NCBI GenBank assembly: GCA_964424355.1
Contig: CAYRIO010000015.1
Location: 9,567-73,566 of the forward strand
From: CAZEHS01 sp964424355
GTDB lineage: Bacteria; Bacillota; Clostridia; Peptostreptococcales; Acidaminobacteraceae
Reading direction: 5' to 3'
Length of the DNA stretch: 64,000 nt
The notes under the pieces were generated by a model. The model did not search any database. It worked only from the letters and a program-made list of their open reading frames with translations, and was not told the DNA's origin. Positions within the stretch are counted from its first letter, which is position 1, and each line of letters opens with the position of its first letter. The position numbers and the translations under genes are program-made. Below are positions 25,625 to 34,432 of the stretch, one piece after another.

Positions 25625-26953
25625 CTAACGTTTTAAATTAACCAGTTCCTGCAGGATTTCATCAGAGGTTGTGATGATTTTTGCATTGGCCTGGAAACCA
25701 CGCTGCGTGGTGATCATCTCAGTAAATTGTTGTGAGAGATCCACATTGGACATTTCCAGTGCTCCTGGTACTAAGGCACCAAAGCTGCCCGCTCCAGGCG
25801 TACCTAATCGGGGATCCCCTGAGTTTGGAGATTTCACGAACAGGTTTGAACCGGTTTTTTTCAGACCCGCCGGATTGTCAAAGGCTGCCAACGCGATGGT
25901 TGCCAAAGTTTTTTGAACGCCATTGGTATAGGTCGCAACCACCTCACCCGCGCTGGATATGTTGAAGTTATCAATGCTTCCGGGAGCGTTTCCGTACTTT
26001 TGCGTCCCTGAAATATTGGAGAGTGAATTGTTGGAAGTCACTTTCGCAAACAAGTTCGACGTGATCGGCGGTCCAACTTGAGCAATGGGCAGCGTAATAG
26101 CAGCCACGCCAGGGTACGTCAGAGTCAACTCGTTAGCTGGAAGTACCGTTGTCGCACCCGTAACATCCGTTGTCAGTTTATCAAAACTGCCATCGGTCTT
26201 AAAGAATGCATAAACCGTGCCCGGTGTTGCTGCCGGAGGAAAAACCGTCACATCTGGAACCACAGGAACCGCTGTCGGATTTCCTGCCTGGATGATGGAA
26301 ACAGGTCTGTAACTCCCACCGCCCGCTATATTCGTAATATCTCCAAAGGTCACGTTCAACTTGTGCGTAGCCCCAACGGAGTCGTATACGTTCACAGAAG
26401 TGGTGTAGGCGTCATCATTCACATTGATGTTCCCGCTGAGAGCCCATTCATCCCCAACCAAGGTAGCCGCGGTGGGCTTGCCTGAAGAGGTCGCTGGTTG
26501 GGTAGTTGTTTTATCAATCACAATGGGGCTTCCATCCTGTCCCAAAACTTTAAAGCCCCCTGGCGTTACCAGGTTCCCGGATACATCTACTGAGAAATTC
26601 CCTGCACGGGTGTAATACTGATTCTGCCCACCATCATTAGAAACCACGAAAAATCCGTTTCCATCGATCATGATGTCTGTCGGATTGTCCGTCCGTTGGG
26701 TAGAACCCTGGGTGTGCTGTACATCCATGCTGGCGATATTAACACCCAAACCGATTGATTGAGGATTTGTACCGCCACGACCACCTTGTGGCGAACCAGC
26801 GCCTTTGATGGTCTGTGCGAACACTTCCTGAAAGCTGACGGATTGACCTTTGAAACCTACGGTATTGACATTGGCGATATTGTTGCCGATTACATCCATT
26901 TTGGCTTGGTGCGCTTTGAGTCCAGACACACCTGAAAACATGGATCGCATCAT
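25625..26953 (-). CDS. flgE: Flagellar hook protein FlgE
   Basis: FlgE builds the hook. The 442-residue protein has the N-terminal rod/hook motif SGVSGLKAHQAKMDVIGNNIANVNTVGFK, the NPTDIMIDGNGFFVV segment, a variable Thr/Ala/Pro-rich outer domain, and the C-terminal SNVDLSQQFTEMITTQRGFQANAKIITTSDEIL helix needed for export and packing. AGGAGGG lies eight bases before ATG 26953 (a second ATG follows at once). Confidence 0.97.
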   Translation of the reverse strand: MMRSMFSGVSGLKAHQAKMDVIGNNIANVNTVGFKGQSVSFQEVFAQTIKGAGSPQGGRGGTNPQSIGLGVNIASMDVQHTQGSTQRTDNPTDIMIDGNGFFVVSNDGGQNQYYTRAGNFSVDVSGNLVTPGGFKVLGQDGSPIVIDKTTTQPATSSGKPTAATLVGDEWALSGNINVNDDAYTTSVNVYDSVGATHKLNVTFGDITNIAGGGSYRPVSIIQAGNPTAVPVVPDVTVFPPAATPGTVYAFFKTDGSFDKLTTDVTGATTVLPANELTLTYPGVAAITLPIAQVGPPITSNLFAKVTSNNSLSNISGTQKYGNAPGSIDNFNISSAGEVVATYTNGVQKTLATIALAAFDNPAGLKKTGSNLFVKSPNSGDPRLGTPGAGSFGALVPGALEMSNVDLSQQFTEMITTQRGFQANAKIITTSDEILQELVNLKR

Positions 26954-27039
26954 AAGAATGACCCTCCTCGTTTAGCTTATTATTGCAGTCCTGATCCCGT
27001 CTGTCATTCGGGGATCATAGCTTCCTTTAGAAGGTCCGG

Positions 27040-27450
27040 CTATATGATGACTGCACCGTCGATGTTGGTGAATACACTGTCTTTCAATTGATCTTCCGAT
27101 GAAGCTGTGATGATTGTTTTGGATTTCACACTGGCTATAAAAACATTGTCGTTCATTAGAATCAGTGCTTCCTTAACGCCTTTTGCCTCTGCTCGGTCCA
27201 CCGCATCAGAAATTTTGGTGAGATCCTGCTGAGTCAGTTCGATATTACGGCTCTTAATCCTGTCCAGCGCATGCTTGGAGAACTTCAGTTCCTTCTTGCC
27301 GATTTGGCTTAGTACATCATCAAAAGTGGGCTGACCTGCTTGAATCGGTTTCTGAGGTCTCTGAATTTCTGAACTGATGCCGCTGTCCTGAAGGATTTTC
27401 GCCTTTCTGAGGAGATAATCACTATTCATCAGGTTTGCCACTGAGGACAC
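27040..27450 (-). CDS. Flagellar operon protein (TIGR02530-type), function unknown
   Basis: The 136-residue product belongs by pattern to the short flagellar operon protein group found between flgD and flgE in Clostridia and Bacilli. The core is LKFSKHALDRIKSRNIELTQQDLTKISDAVDRAEAKG followed by strands ALILMNDNVFIASVKSKTIIT. No enzymatic motif is seen. It follows flgD by eight bases. Confidence 0.8.
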   Translation of the reverse strand: MSSVANLMNSDYLLRKAKILQDSGISSEIQRPQKPIQAGQPTFDDVLSQIGKKELKFSKHALDRIKSRNIELTQQDLTKISDAVDRAEAKGVKEALILMNDNVFIASVKSKTIITASSEDQLKDSVFTNIDGAVII

Positions 27451-27458
27451 CTCTTTCC

Positions 27459-27935
27459 CTACTGATAGGCCGCTTCAGCTTTACTCTGATTGATCATGTC
27501 CTGGAGTGCCTGTGCCTCCGCTTGAATAATCGCCAGCTGTTCTTTCTGGTTTTTATTCAGCTCAGTTACACCGGTATTCATGGCTTTGATCTGTGCCAGA
27601 AGTGCTTCAACTGAAGCATTCATTTTTGTTGTTGTCGCATTTCCTGTGTCCAGAGCTGTAGACAATTTTGTGATGCTCGTATCCATGTTTGTCAATGATT
27701 TGTTCATGTTTGTAAGTTGTTCCAGCGAACTAAACTGTGCCATTTGAGCGATAAAATCCTTATCTTCCAAAGGATTCATGGGATCCTGATGCGTCAGCTG
27801 TGTCATGAGGATATTGAGGAATTGATCCTTTCCCATTTCCTGACTGCTGGCTTTTGACGTGTTGGATTCCTGTGCTTTCATTATTTCCGTCAGCTTAGCA
27901 AGTTGAGATTCTGTCAATGTGCCGATACTTGCCAT
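27459..27935 (-). CDS. flgD: Flagellar hook assembly cap protein FlgD
   Basis: FlgD caps the growing hook. The 158-residue protein has the N-terminal export and capping region with MGKDQFLNILMTQLTHQDPMNPLEDKDFIAQMAQFSSLEQL, the strongest family signature. The C-terminal outer Ig/tudor domains of enterobacterial FlgD are missing, and the tail is a helical stretch, as in the short Gram-positive forms. Confidence 0.95.
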   Translation of the reverse strand: MASIGTLTESQLAKLTEIMKAQESNTSKASSQEMGKDQFLNILMTQLTHQDPMNPLEDKDFIAQMAQFSSLEQLTNMNKSLTNMDTSITKLSTALDTGNATTTKMNASVEALLAQIKAMNTGVTELNKNQKEQLAIIQAEAQALQDMINQSKAEAAYQ

Positions 27936-27947
27936 TTTTAAGACCTC

Positions 27948-29582
27948 CTATCCGAGATAGTCAAACGTTGATTCGCTTTGAACAGATTCCAACGACATCA
28001 TTCTCTGCGCAAGTCGTTCCACTGAATTTTCAACCCGTGCAACGCCATTCTTAGAGCTTTTTCCGCTGTTCGAACCCTGTTGCTGCTGGTTGTCTTTACG
28101 TACGGAAACATCCAGTTCGAAGACATTGAACCCTTTATCCTGTAAAGCATTCCGTAAATCCTGAAGATTTGATTCCAGCGCCTGCTTCACTGCTTGTGAT
28201 TCAACCTGAAGTTCTGCCATCACAATACCTTTCTCAATTGACAGCTTCAACGCCACATTGCCCAGACTTTCCGGTTTAAGCTTCATGATCATTTCTGATT
28301 TTCCGTCGTCTCCCTTAAAATTCATTTTGACGGTTTCAACCACTTGATCCATAATCCGGCTCTGGAACTGGTTTTTAGCCTGAACGCCTTCTGTGACAGC
28401 ATCCAACGTATCTTGGAACGCTTGAGGGTTCTGTACGGTTTGCAAGGGTGTCTGAGACGCTGTTTTAGAAAGGGATCCATCAAGCTTCTCGATCGGTGCG
28501 GTTGGCTTTTCAGGTGATGTTCTCACTTGATCCGACTGTTCAGCATCTTTCAGGTCCTTAGGGGTTTCAGCCACATAAGCCTGCTTTTCCTGGGATTGAT
28601 TTGCCTGCTGTGAATCCTCCGAGGCGGCTTGTTGGTTTTGCGTACCAGTATCCGCTTCACTCGGTGTTGCAGCTGAAACAGCAGGGACTTCGTCTATTGC
28701 ATTTGACGCGTCTGTCGCTGTCCCTTCATCCTCAGCAGCTGTTGCTTCGGTTTTAACCTCTGGAACCTTCACAACAATCCCATTGAGTTTGCCTAAAAGG
28801 TCTTCCAGTTTTTCAGAAGACTGAACCTCTGGTTTTGTCGCCTCAATGTCTTGAATCGCTTTTATTTCGGTTAAAGCCTGCTTGAGAATTGCTTTCAGTT
28901 CCGGGTCGTTCCCAATAAGATCCGTTTGGGTTTCAATAACCTTTTCCAGGTCCTTAAGCATTGGGTTCGCATTCAATTCAGACGCCTGCCGATTACTGGC
29001 TTGCTCCGTCTTTTGAACACCTTCCGTACTTCCGGTCACAACATTGCCATCGGTTGCTGACTCCTGCAGAACCTCCACCTGAGTGGCCACAACTTGAGTC
29101 GCCCCTAATGCTTCCGCACTCTTCAGAAGTGCCTGATTATCGGTTCCCTCTGTTGATGCTTGGCCCGCAATCGTTTCGGCCAGCGCTTTGATGTCTTCCA
29201 AAGTGCTGTTCAGCTGATTTGCCAGCTCTTTCAATTTTTCCGGCGTTACATCCGGGTCTTTCATGGCCTCCAAAGTATCTTTCGCTTTTTTGACCAATTC
29301 TTTCATTTTTTCCTTCGCAGGATTTTTTGTCACGGGCTTATCCGCATTTTGCGCACTTTTGACTGCCCGTTCATCATCCAGCCGTTCGTTCGCTGCCTGC
29401 TGCCTGTCTCTGACTTTTGACGCAGATGCAAGGAGTGTTGATTTTTCCCGATGCACCTGAATCTTTTTTTCATAGACTGCCGCAAAAGACTGATCGCTCT
29501 TCTTCAATGAACCGCTTTTTTGAACGGTCTCTCCAGACTTTCCTGGCAGCAGAGCTTGAAGAATCGTGCCACTGCCTGACAT
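27948..29582 (-). CDS. fliK: Flagellar hook-length control protein FliK
   Basis: FliK measures hook length and triggers the FlhB switch. The 544-residue protein has a long low-complexity middle rich in Glu, Ala, Thr and Gln, as expected for a ruler, and a compact C-terminal domain with EMIMKLKPESLGNVALKLSIEKGIVMAELQVESQAVKQALESNLQDLRNAL, the FliK switch signature. It lies between the MotE-like gene and flgD. A second FliK-like protein is encoded at 54140-55783. Confidence 0.93.
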   Translation of the reverse strand: MSGSGTILQALLPGKSGETVQKSGSLKKSDQSFAAVYEKKIQVHREKSTLLASASKVRDRQQAANERLDDERAVKSAQNADKPVTKNPAKEKMKELVKKAKDTLEAMKDPDVTPEKLKELANQLNSTLEDIKALAETIAGQASTEGTDNQALLKSAEALGATQVVATQVEVLQESATDGNVVTGSTEGVQKTEQASNRQASELNANPMLKDLEKVIETQTDLIGNDPELKAILKQALTEIKAIQDIEATKPEVQSSEKLEDLLGKLNGIVVKVPEVKTEATAAEDEGTATDASNAIDEVPAVSAATPSEADTGTQNQQAASEDSQQANQSQEKQAYVAETPKDLKDAEQSDQVRTSPEKPTAPIEKLDGSLSKTASQTPLQTVQNPQAFQDTLDAVTEGVQAKNQFQSRIMDQVVETVKMNFKGDDGKSEMIMKLKPESLGNVALKLSIEKGIVMAELQVESQAVKQALESNLQDLRNALQDKGFNVFELDVSVRKDNQQQQGSNSGKSSKNGVARVENSVERLAQRMMSLESVQSESTFDYLG

Positions 29583-29597
29583 GTGTCCACCTCCACT

Positions 29598-30848
29598 TTA
29601 GTTTTTGGGGAGTGCGAGCTTTTTAGACACCTCAGAGGATAAAGTACTATCAAAAAATGTGAGGATGGAAGCCACTTTCTTCTGACTCATCTTCTTAAGC
29701 ACTGCGATGGCCAGATCCTCATCAGAAATCCGAATTTCATCACCATTGTCGAGGGGATAGGCTTTATACGCCCCAGCGTTCTGGAAATACTTTTTTAGGA
29801 TGTCTGAAATGTTTTGATCGTCCAGTTTACTGAAGATGCTATTTAGCTCATTAGTATTATCGTCAAAAGCTTTATAAACCTTAAGGGCCTTTTGAATATC
29901 CCCGGTTAATTTATCCTCACCGTTTTTAAGAGTCTGCTGATCCTTGACGGTGTTCAACACTTTGAATACCAGTGCTTCATCCTGAACCTTCGCAAGAACC
30001 TCTCCAGATTTCACAGGGCCCATTTCTCCGTAGATCACCGCAAGGTCTTCGACTTTATACGTTTCTTCATTTCCAAGAGTCAGGGCTAATTTTGAAGCTT
30101 CCTCCGTTGAAAGGATCTGAGCGGTGTTTTTGAGCTCCAGTCGATGATTTTCACGATTTGACATCAATGAACGGATCGTATTGGCCTTCTCGCTCGAAAA
30201 ATTACTGAGGATCTGGGTGCGATCTTCCGGTCGCAGGTTCTCTAAATACCCTGCCACTCTTTCATCGGCACTGAACTCAAGAATATCGGCTACTTTCCTG
30301 ATGCCATCTCTGTTTTCATTGATAATCAAGTGTAGTTCTTCCAAAGCCCCAATCATTGTCAAGCTATCCACATATTTGGCACGATCAGCCAGGGCGGTAT
30401 CATTTTCCTGTTTAATGGATTCAACTGTTGATATCAACACATTTTTCTTGAGATTGCTTTGCCGGAGCATTTCCAGAATCGCATCCGCCTCATTGGGATT
30501 TTGTCTGAGCATCCCTTTAATCACTTCATTGTACAGTGCCATATCTTCTTTCTTGATCAGGTTCAACTTATCGACCGCTCTGCTCTTATCAATACTCAGG
30601 AAATAATTCGAAATTTCCTGGACCTGACTGGATGTTTCATTTTGAGTTGGATAGCTGTCAAAAAAAGCCCCTATGGGACCTGGCAACTGAGACAAAACAG
30701 GATTGACCGTGTTTTTAACAGTATCACTGAGAAAATATGCCGCACCAAAAATAACCAAGGGTGCTATCAGCAAGGCTCCAAGAACTGCAGCTAGCGTGGA
30801 TACGCCTTTTTTTTCACTACCTTCCGCTTTTTGCTTATCCTTAGCCAT
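29598..30848 (-). CDS. Enlarged MotE/YlxF-like flagellar membrane protein
   Basis: The gene holds the ylxF place between fliJ and fliK. YlxF/MotE-type proteins have one membrane segment, a coiled coil and a C-terminal MgtE-N-like helical module. The product here has a membrane segment (about 18-42) and ends with AIAVLKKMSQKKVASILTFFDSTLSSEVSK, the module's usual ending, but is 416 residues, about twice the usual size. At least two further segments with the same helical rhythm are visible (RKVADILEFSADERVAGYLENLRPEDRTQIL and around 255-285). Role is inferred from place. Confidence 0.7.
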   Translation of the reverse strand: MAKDKQKAEGSEKKGVSTLAAVLGALLIAPLVIFGAAYFLSDTVKNTVNPVLSQLPGPIGAFFDSYPTQNETSSQVQEISNYFLSIDKSRAVDKLNLIKKEDMALYNEVIKGMLRQNPNEADAILEMLRQSNLKKNVLISTVESIKQENDTALADRAKYVDSLTMIGALEELHLIINENRDGIRKVADILEFSADERVAGYLENLRPEDRTQILSNFSSEKANTIRSLMSNRENHRLELKNTAQILSTEEASKLALTLGNEETYKVEDLAVIYGEMGPVKSGEVLAKVQDEALVFKVLNTVKDQQTLKNGEDKLTGDIQKALKVYKAFDDNTNELNSIFSKLDDQNISDILKKYFQNAGAYKAYPLDNGDEIRISDEDLAIAVLKKMSQKKVASILTFFDSTLSSEVSKKLALPKN

Positions 30849-30864
30849 AGTCTATTCCACCCTC

Positions 30865-31314
30865 TCACCCATTTTGTTTTTTTGCACTGCTGAAAGTGAC
30901 AATCTGGTCTGTCGCCAGTTCTTCTGCCAATTCAGCTTCCTTTTGGAACTGAACGAACTCATTTTCTTTTAGTTTTTCCATAATCTTTCGTTTTTTCGAA
31001 GCTTCACCCAGTTTCAACCTGCTGGCGTTCACTTCTTTCCGCTTCAGTTCAATCAAAAATCCCTGATTCTCGATGGCATCCAACAGCCATTTTCGTTCAG
31101 CTTCAGCAGTACGCAACACCTGTACAGTGCACCCCTGAGCAACTTGAACTGCGGTCGTCTCGTTGAAGGACGCCATCCGTTCATGGAGGTTCTCCAGTTG
31201 GACATTCAATTCATGCAAATCTCTCAGCTTCAAAGCAAGAGCGTTGCGGCATTGTTCTTCTTCCTCCAACCTCAGCTTGAGAATCTGTTCATAGCGGAAT
31301 ACAAAGGTCTCCAT
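30865..31314 (-). CDS. fliJ: Flagellar export chaperone/ATPase stalk FliJ
   Basis: FliJ is the central stalk of the FliI ATPase ring. The 149-residue protein is a two-helix coiled coil starting FVFRYEQILKLRLEEEEQ and ending in a second long helix, the usual FliJ design and length. Family identity is weak in general, so position directly after fliI carries much of the call. Confidence 0.88.
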   Translation of the reverse strand: METFVFRYEQILKLRLEEEEQCRNALALKLRDLHELNVQLENLHERMASFNETTAVQVAQGCTVQVLRTAEAERKWLLDAIENQGFLIELKRKEVNASRLKLGEASKKRKIMEKLKENEFVQFQKEAELAEELATDQIVTFSSAKKQNG

Positions 31315-31326
31315 AGGCGGATTACG

Positions 31327-32649
31327 TTACCCTTCCTGAGTGATCTGCAGTAATCGGGTCAGTGATTCTTCAAAACTGATCTTATCCTGGACCCTCTGAG
31401 TCAGGAATTCTTTGTAATCCCCAATCTTGAGAATAGCGTAGTCAATTTGGGGATTAGTGCCCTTAGCATAGGCACCGATATTAATCAGATCCTCTGCCTC
31501 ACGGTATGTTGCCAGAATCTCCTTGAACTTCCTTGAAGCATCCAAATGTTCATCAGAGATGATATTCGGCATGACACGGCTGATGCTCTCCAATATATCG
31601 ATAGCAGGGTAATGTCCTTGCGTTGCCAGTTTACGGGAAAGTACAATATGTCCGTCCAGTATCCCCCGTACAGCGTCAGAAATCGGTTCGTTCATATCAT
31701 CCCGATCCACTAGCACGGTATACAACCCGGTAATAGACCCTTTATCCGAGTTTCCAGCCCGTTCCAGAAGCTGCGGCAGCACCGCAAACACCGAGGGGGT
31801 ATAGCCGCGGGTCACCGGAGGCTCACCGACGGCCAACCCGATTTCCCGCTGGGCCATTGAAAATCGGGTCAGGGAGTCCATCATCAGAATCACGTCTTTG
31901 CCTTGATCCCGAAAATACTCCGCGATGGATGTCGCCAGCAACGCAGCCATAACCCGTACCAACGCCGGCTTGTCCGAGGTTGAAACCACGACGACTGATC
32001 GGCTGAGGCCTTCCTCGCCCAGATCATTCTCAATGAATTCACGAACCTCTCTTCCCCGCTCACCGATCAGGCCAATCACGTTGACATCTGCTTGGGTATT
32101 TCGAGCAATCATACCCATCAGGGTACTTTTTCCAACGCCGCTCCCTGCGAAAACACCTAATCTTTGCCCCTTTCCACAGGTTAAAAGGGCATCCATCGCT
32201 TTGATTCCCAGGGTGACTGGTTCCTGAATCCGATTCCGAAGCAATGGGTTTGGAGGCAAGTTGTTTACAGGATATTTTTTGCTGAGCAAGGGCTTTGCCA
32301 TGCCGTCAATCGGGTTCCCTAATCCATCCAGGACTCTCCCCAGAAGGCCTTCTCCAACTTCGACCGTAAGGGATTCGCCCGTGGCGACCACCTTGCTTCC
32401 CGGACCAATCCCCCCCATCTCTCCCAAGGGCATCAGCAGGACCGTTTCTCCCTTAAAACCGACAACCTCGGCAATCACGGGGTTTTTCCCTTTAAGTGGA
32501 TAGATCAGACAAATCTCACCCATATTCACAGCTGGACCCTGGGATTCGATAGTCAGACCAATCAGTTTGGAGACGCGTCCGGAATAGCGGATCAGATTGG
32601 CTTGTTCGAGTACACGACGGTATTTGGGAATGAAGTTCAAATCACTCAC
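31327..32649 (-). CDS. fliI: Flagellar export ATPase FliI
   Basis: FliI drives unfolding and release of export substrates. The 440-residue F1-beta-like ATPase has Walker A GSGVGKST (about 169-176), LIGERGREVREFIE, Walker B in DVILMMDSLTRFSMAQREIGLAVGEPPVTRGY, and a C-terminal helical domain. It overlaps fliH by eight bases. Confidence 0.97.
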   Translation of the reverse strand: MSDLNFIPKYRRVLEQANLIRYSGRVSKLIGLTIESQGPAVNMGEICLIYPLKGKNPVIAEVVGFKGETVLLMPLGEMGGIGPGSKVVATGESLTVEVGEGLLGRVLDGLGNPIDGMAKPLLSKKYPVNNLPPNPLLRNRIQEPVTLGIKAMDALLTCGKGQRLGVFAGSGVGKSTLMGMIARNTQADVNVIGLIGERGREVREFIENDLGEEGLSRSVVVVSTSDKPALVRVMAALLATSIAEYFRDQGKDVILMMDSLTRFSMAQREIGLAVGEPPVTRGYTPSVFAVLPQLLERAGNSDKGSITGLYTVLVDRDDMNEPISDAVRGILDGHIVLSRKLATQGHYPAIDILESISRVMPNIISDEHLDASRKFKEILATYREAEDLINIGAYAKGTNPQIDYAILKIGDYKEFLTQRVQDKISFEESLTRLLQITQEG

Positions 32650-33418
32650 TAGCCAGCATCTCCTTAAAACTTTCTTTTATCTGCTCAAACTGGGTCCAGA
32701 TGCTGCTATCAATACTGCCGGATGTTGCGTCAATAACACAACTCCCGGCTTTCAATGATTTATCCGGTTTGATATTAATATCATCCACATTCTCAGCCAG
32801 CGCCAAAATCTGATCCTTCAAGCTGACTGCCATGTCATAATCCTCAGCAGACACCCGAAGTGACAGACTTTCCGTGTAAGTCAGCTTCTCCATTGCCAGA
32901 CGGATAATGCCTCGAATCAGATCATAATCCTCTTGAACATGCTTGCCCAGAATCATTTCAACCGTGTCTATGATCAGCTGAACAGAATCCTGTTCAACTT
33001 CTTGCGTTATCTCTTCCTTATGCTTTTGTATCTGATCTTTAACCGAAATGGCTTCTTGAATCAGGGCTTGCGCAATCGTCCGGCCTTCATCAAAGCCTGC
33101 CTGTCTTCCTGCTTCGTAGCCTTCAGCCTGTGCTTCTTCCCGAATGCTTTGGGCCTGTTCGTAAGCTTCTCTTAGAATGATTTCCCGATCCTGCTCCGCT
33201 TCCTGGAGCCGAATGCGGGCCTCTTCCTCCACCGCTTCCATCCGTTGGGCGACCAATTCTTCAAGGCTCACCACATCTTCAAAGGTTTCCGGATCACCTT
33301 CTGCATCTTCCGGTGATTCCCCTTCGTGGTACAGATGGGACATCGGGATAATCTGCGGCGTAAGCTGGTATGCCTGATTATCAAGAATCAGCCGATGGGA
33401 CTTCACCAGTTTAGACAA
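32642..33418 (-). CDS. fliH: Flagellar export regulator FliH
   Basis: FliH binds and restrains FliI and tethers it to FliN/FliY. The 258-residue protein is a charged coiled coil (about 35-140, rich in Glu, Gln, Ala, with GYEAGRQAGFDEGR) followed by a globular C-terminal part with DTVEMILGKHVQED and LRVSAEDYDMAVSLKDQI, as in FliH and V-ATPase E subunits. It overlaps both fliG and fliI by eight bases. Confidence 0.93.
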   Translation of the reverse strand: MSKLVKSHRLILDNQAYQLTPQIIPMSHLYHEGESPEDAEGDPETFEDVVSLEELVAQRMEAVEEEARIRLQEAEQDREIILREAYEQAQSIREEAQAEGYEAGRQAGFDEGRTIAQALIQEAISVKDQIQKHKEEITQEVEQDSVQLIIDTVEMILGKHVQEDYDLIRGIIRLAMEKLTYTESLSLRVSAEDYDMAVSLKDQILALAENVDDINIKPDKSLKAGSCVIDATSGSIDSSIWTQFEQIKESFKEMLASE

Positions 33419-34421
33419 TTATTTCATCTCCTCCGCCTCGGCTGATAATGATTTCTCCGGCCTCTTCCAGCTTACGGATGACGTTAACGATCTTCTGTTG
33501 AGCCTCTTCAACATCACGAAGCCTTACAGGGCCCATAAATTCCATATCTTCCTTGAGCATCTCAGACATCCGCTTAGACATGTTTGCAAAGACCATATCC
33601 CGTACTTCATCCGTAGAGCCTTTAAGTGCAACAGCCAAATCATGATTATCAATCTCACGAATGAACCGCTGGATGGATACAGAATCCAGTGCCATGATAT
33701 CTTCAAATACAAACATACGCTTGCGGATTTCTTCTGCCAACTCTGCTTCCTGAATCTCCAGAGTTTCCATGATGAATTTCTCTGTTCCCCGGTCAACGGC
33801 ATTCAAAATGTCGACAATCGCCTGGATTCCCCCTGCAACTGTGTAATCCTGAGTAACCATTGAGGAAAGCTTCCGTTCCAAAACGAGTTCCACTTCCTTG
33901 ATGATCTCTGGCGAGGTGGATTCCATCGTGGCAATCCGCATGGCAACATTTGCCTGCTTCTCCTGAGGCAGCGCCGAGAGGATCAGGGCCGCCTGATTAG
34001 AGTTCAAGTATGACAGGATCAATGCAAGGGTTTGAGGATGCTCATTTTGGATAAAGTTGAGAACCTGGTTCGCTTCAGCCTTCCGAACAAAATCGAAGGG
34101 GCGTACCTGAAGGCTGGCGGTCAGTTTGTTGATAACCTCCAACGCCTTTTGGGAACCCAAAGCCTTCTCCAATACATCCTTGGCGTAATTGATACCCCCC
34201 TCGGAGATGAACTCTTGGGCAAGACATATCTGATAAAACTCTTCTAGGATACTGTCCTTCTCATCTGGGGATACCTTCCGCATGTTGGCGATTTCCAACG
34301 TCAGCTCTTCAATTTCGTCATCATTCAGTTGACCGAATATTTTGGCAGACTTTTCGGGACCCAATGCAATGAGCAGAATTGCAGCCTTTTCTTTTCCTGA
34401 CAGACCACCTTTTTTTGCCAT
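33411..34421 (-). CDS. fliG: Flagellar rotor protein FliG
   Basis: FliG sits on the MS ring and takes torque from the stators. The 336-residue protein starts KGGLSGKEKAAILLIALGPEKSAKIF, has the middle armadillo repeat with NFIQNEHPQTLALILSYLN and EKQANVAMRIA, and the torque helix region with MFVFEDIMALDSVSIQRFIREID and the charged residues around MSKRMSEMLKEDMEFMGPVRLRDVEEAQQKIV. It follows fliF. Confidence 0.97.
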   Translation of the reverse strand: MAKKGGLSGKEKAAILLIALGPEKSAKIFGQLNDDEIEELTLEIANMRKVSPDEKDSILEEFYQICLAQEFISEGGINYAKDVLEKALGSQKALEVINKLTASLQVRPFDFVRKAEANQVLNFIQNEHPQTLALILSYLNSNQAALILSALPQEKQANVAMRIATMESTSPEIIKEVELVLERKLSSMVTQDYTVAGGIQAIVDILNAVDRGTEKFIMETLEIQEAELAEEIRKRMFVFEDIMALDSVSIQRFIREIDNHDLAVALKGSTDEVRDMVFANMSKRMSEMLKEDMEFMGPVRLRDVEEAQQKIVNVIRKLEEAGEIIISRGGGDEIIV

Positions 34422-34432
34422 TGACTACACCC

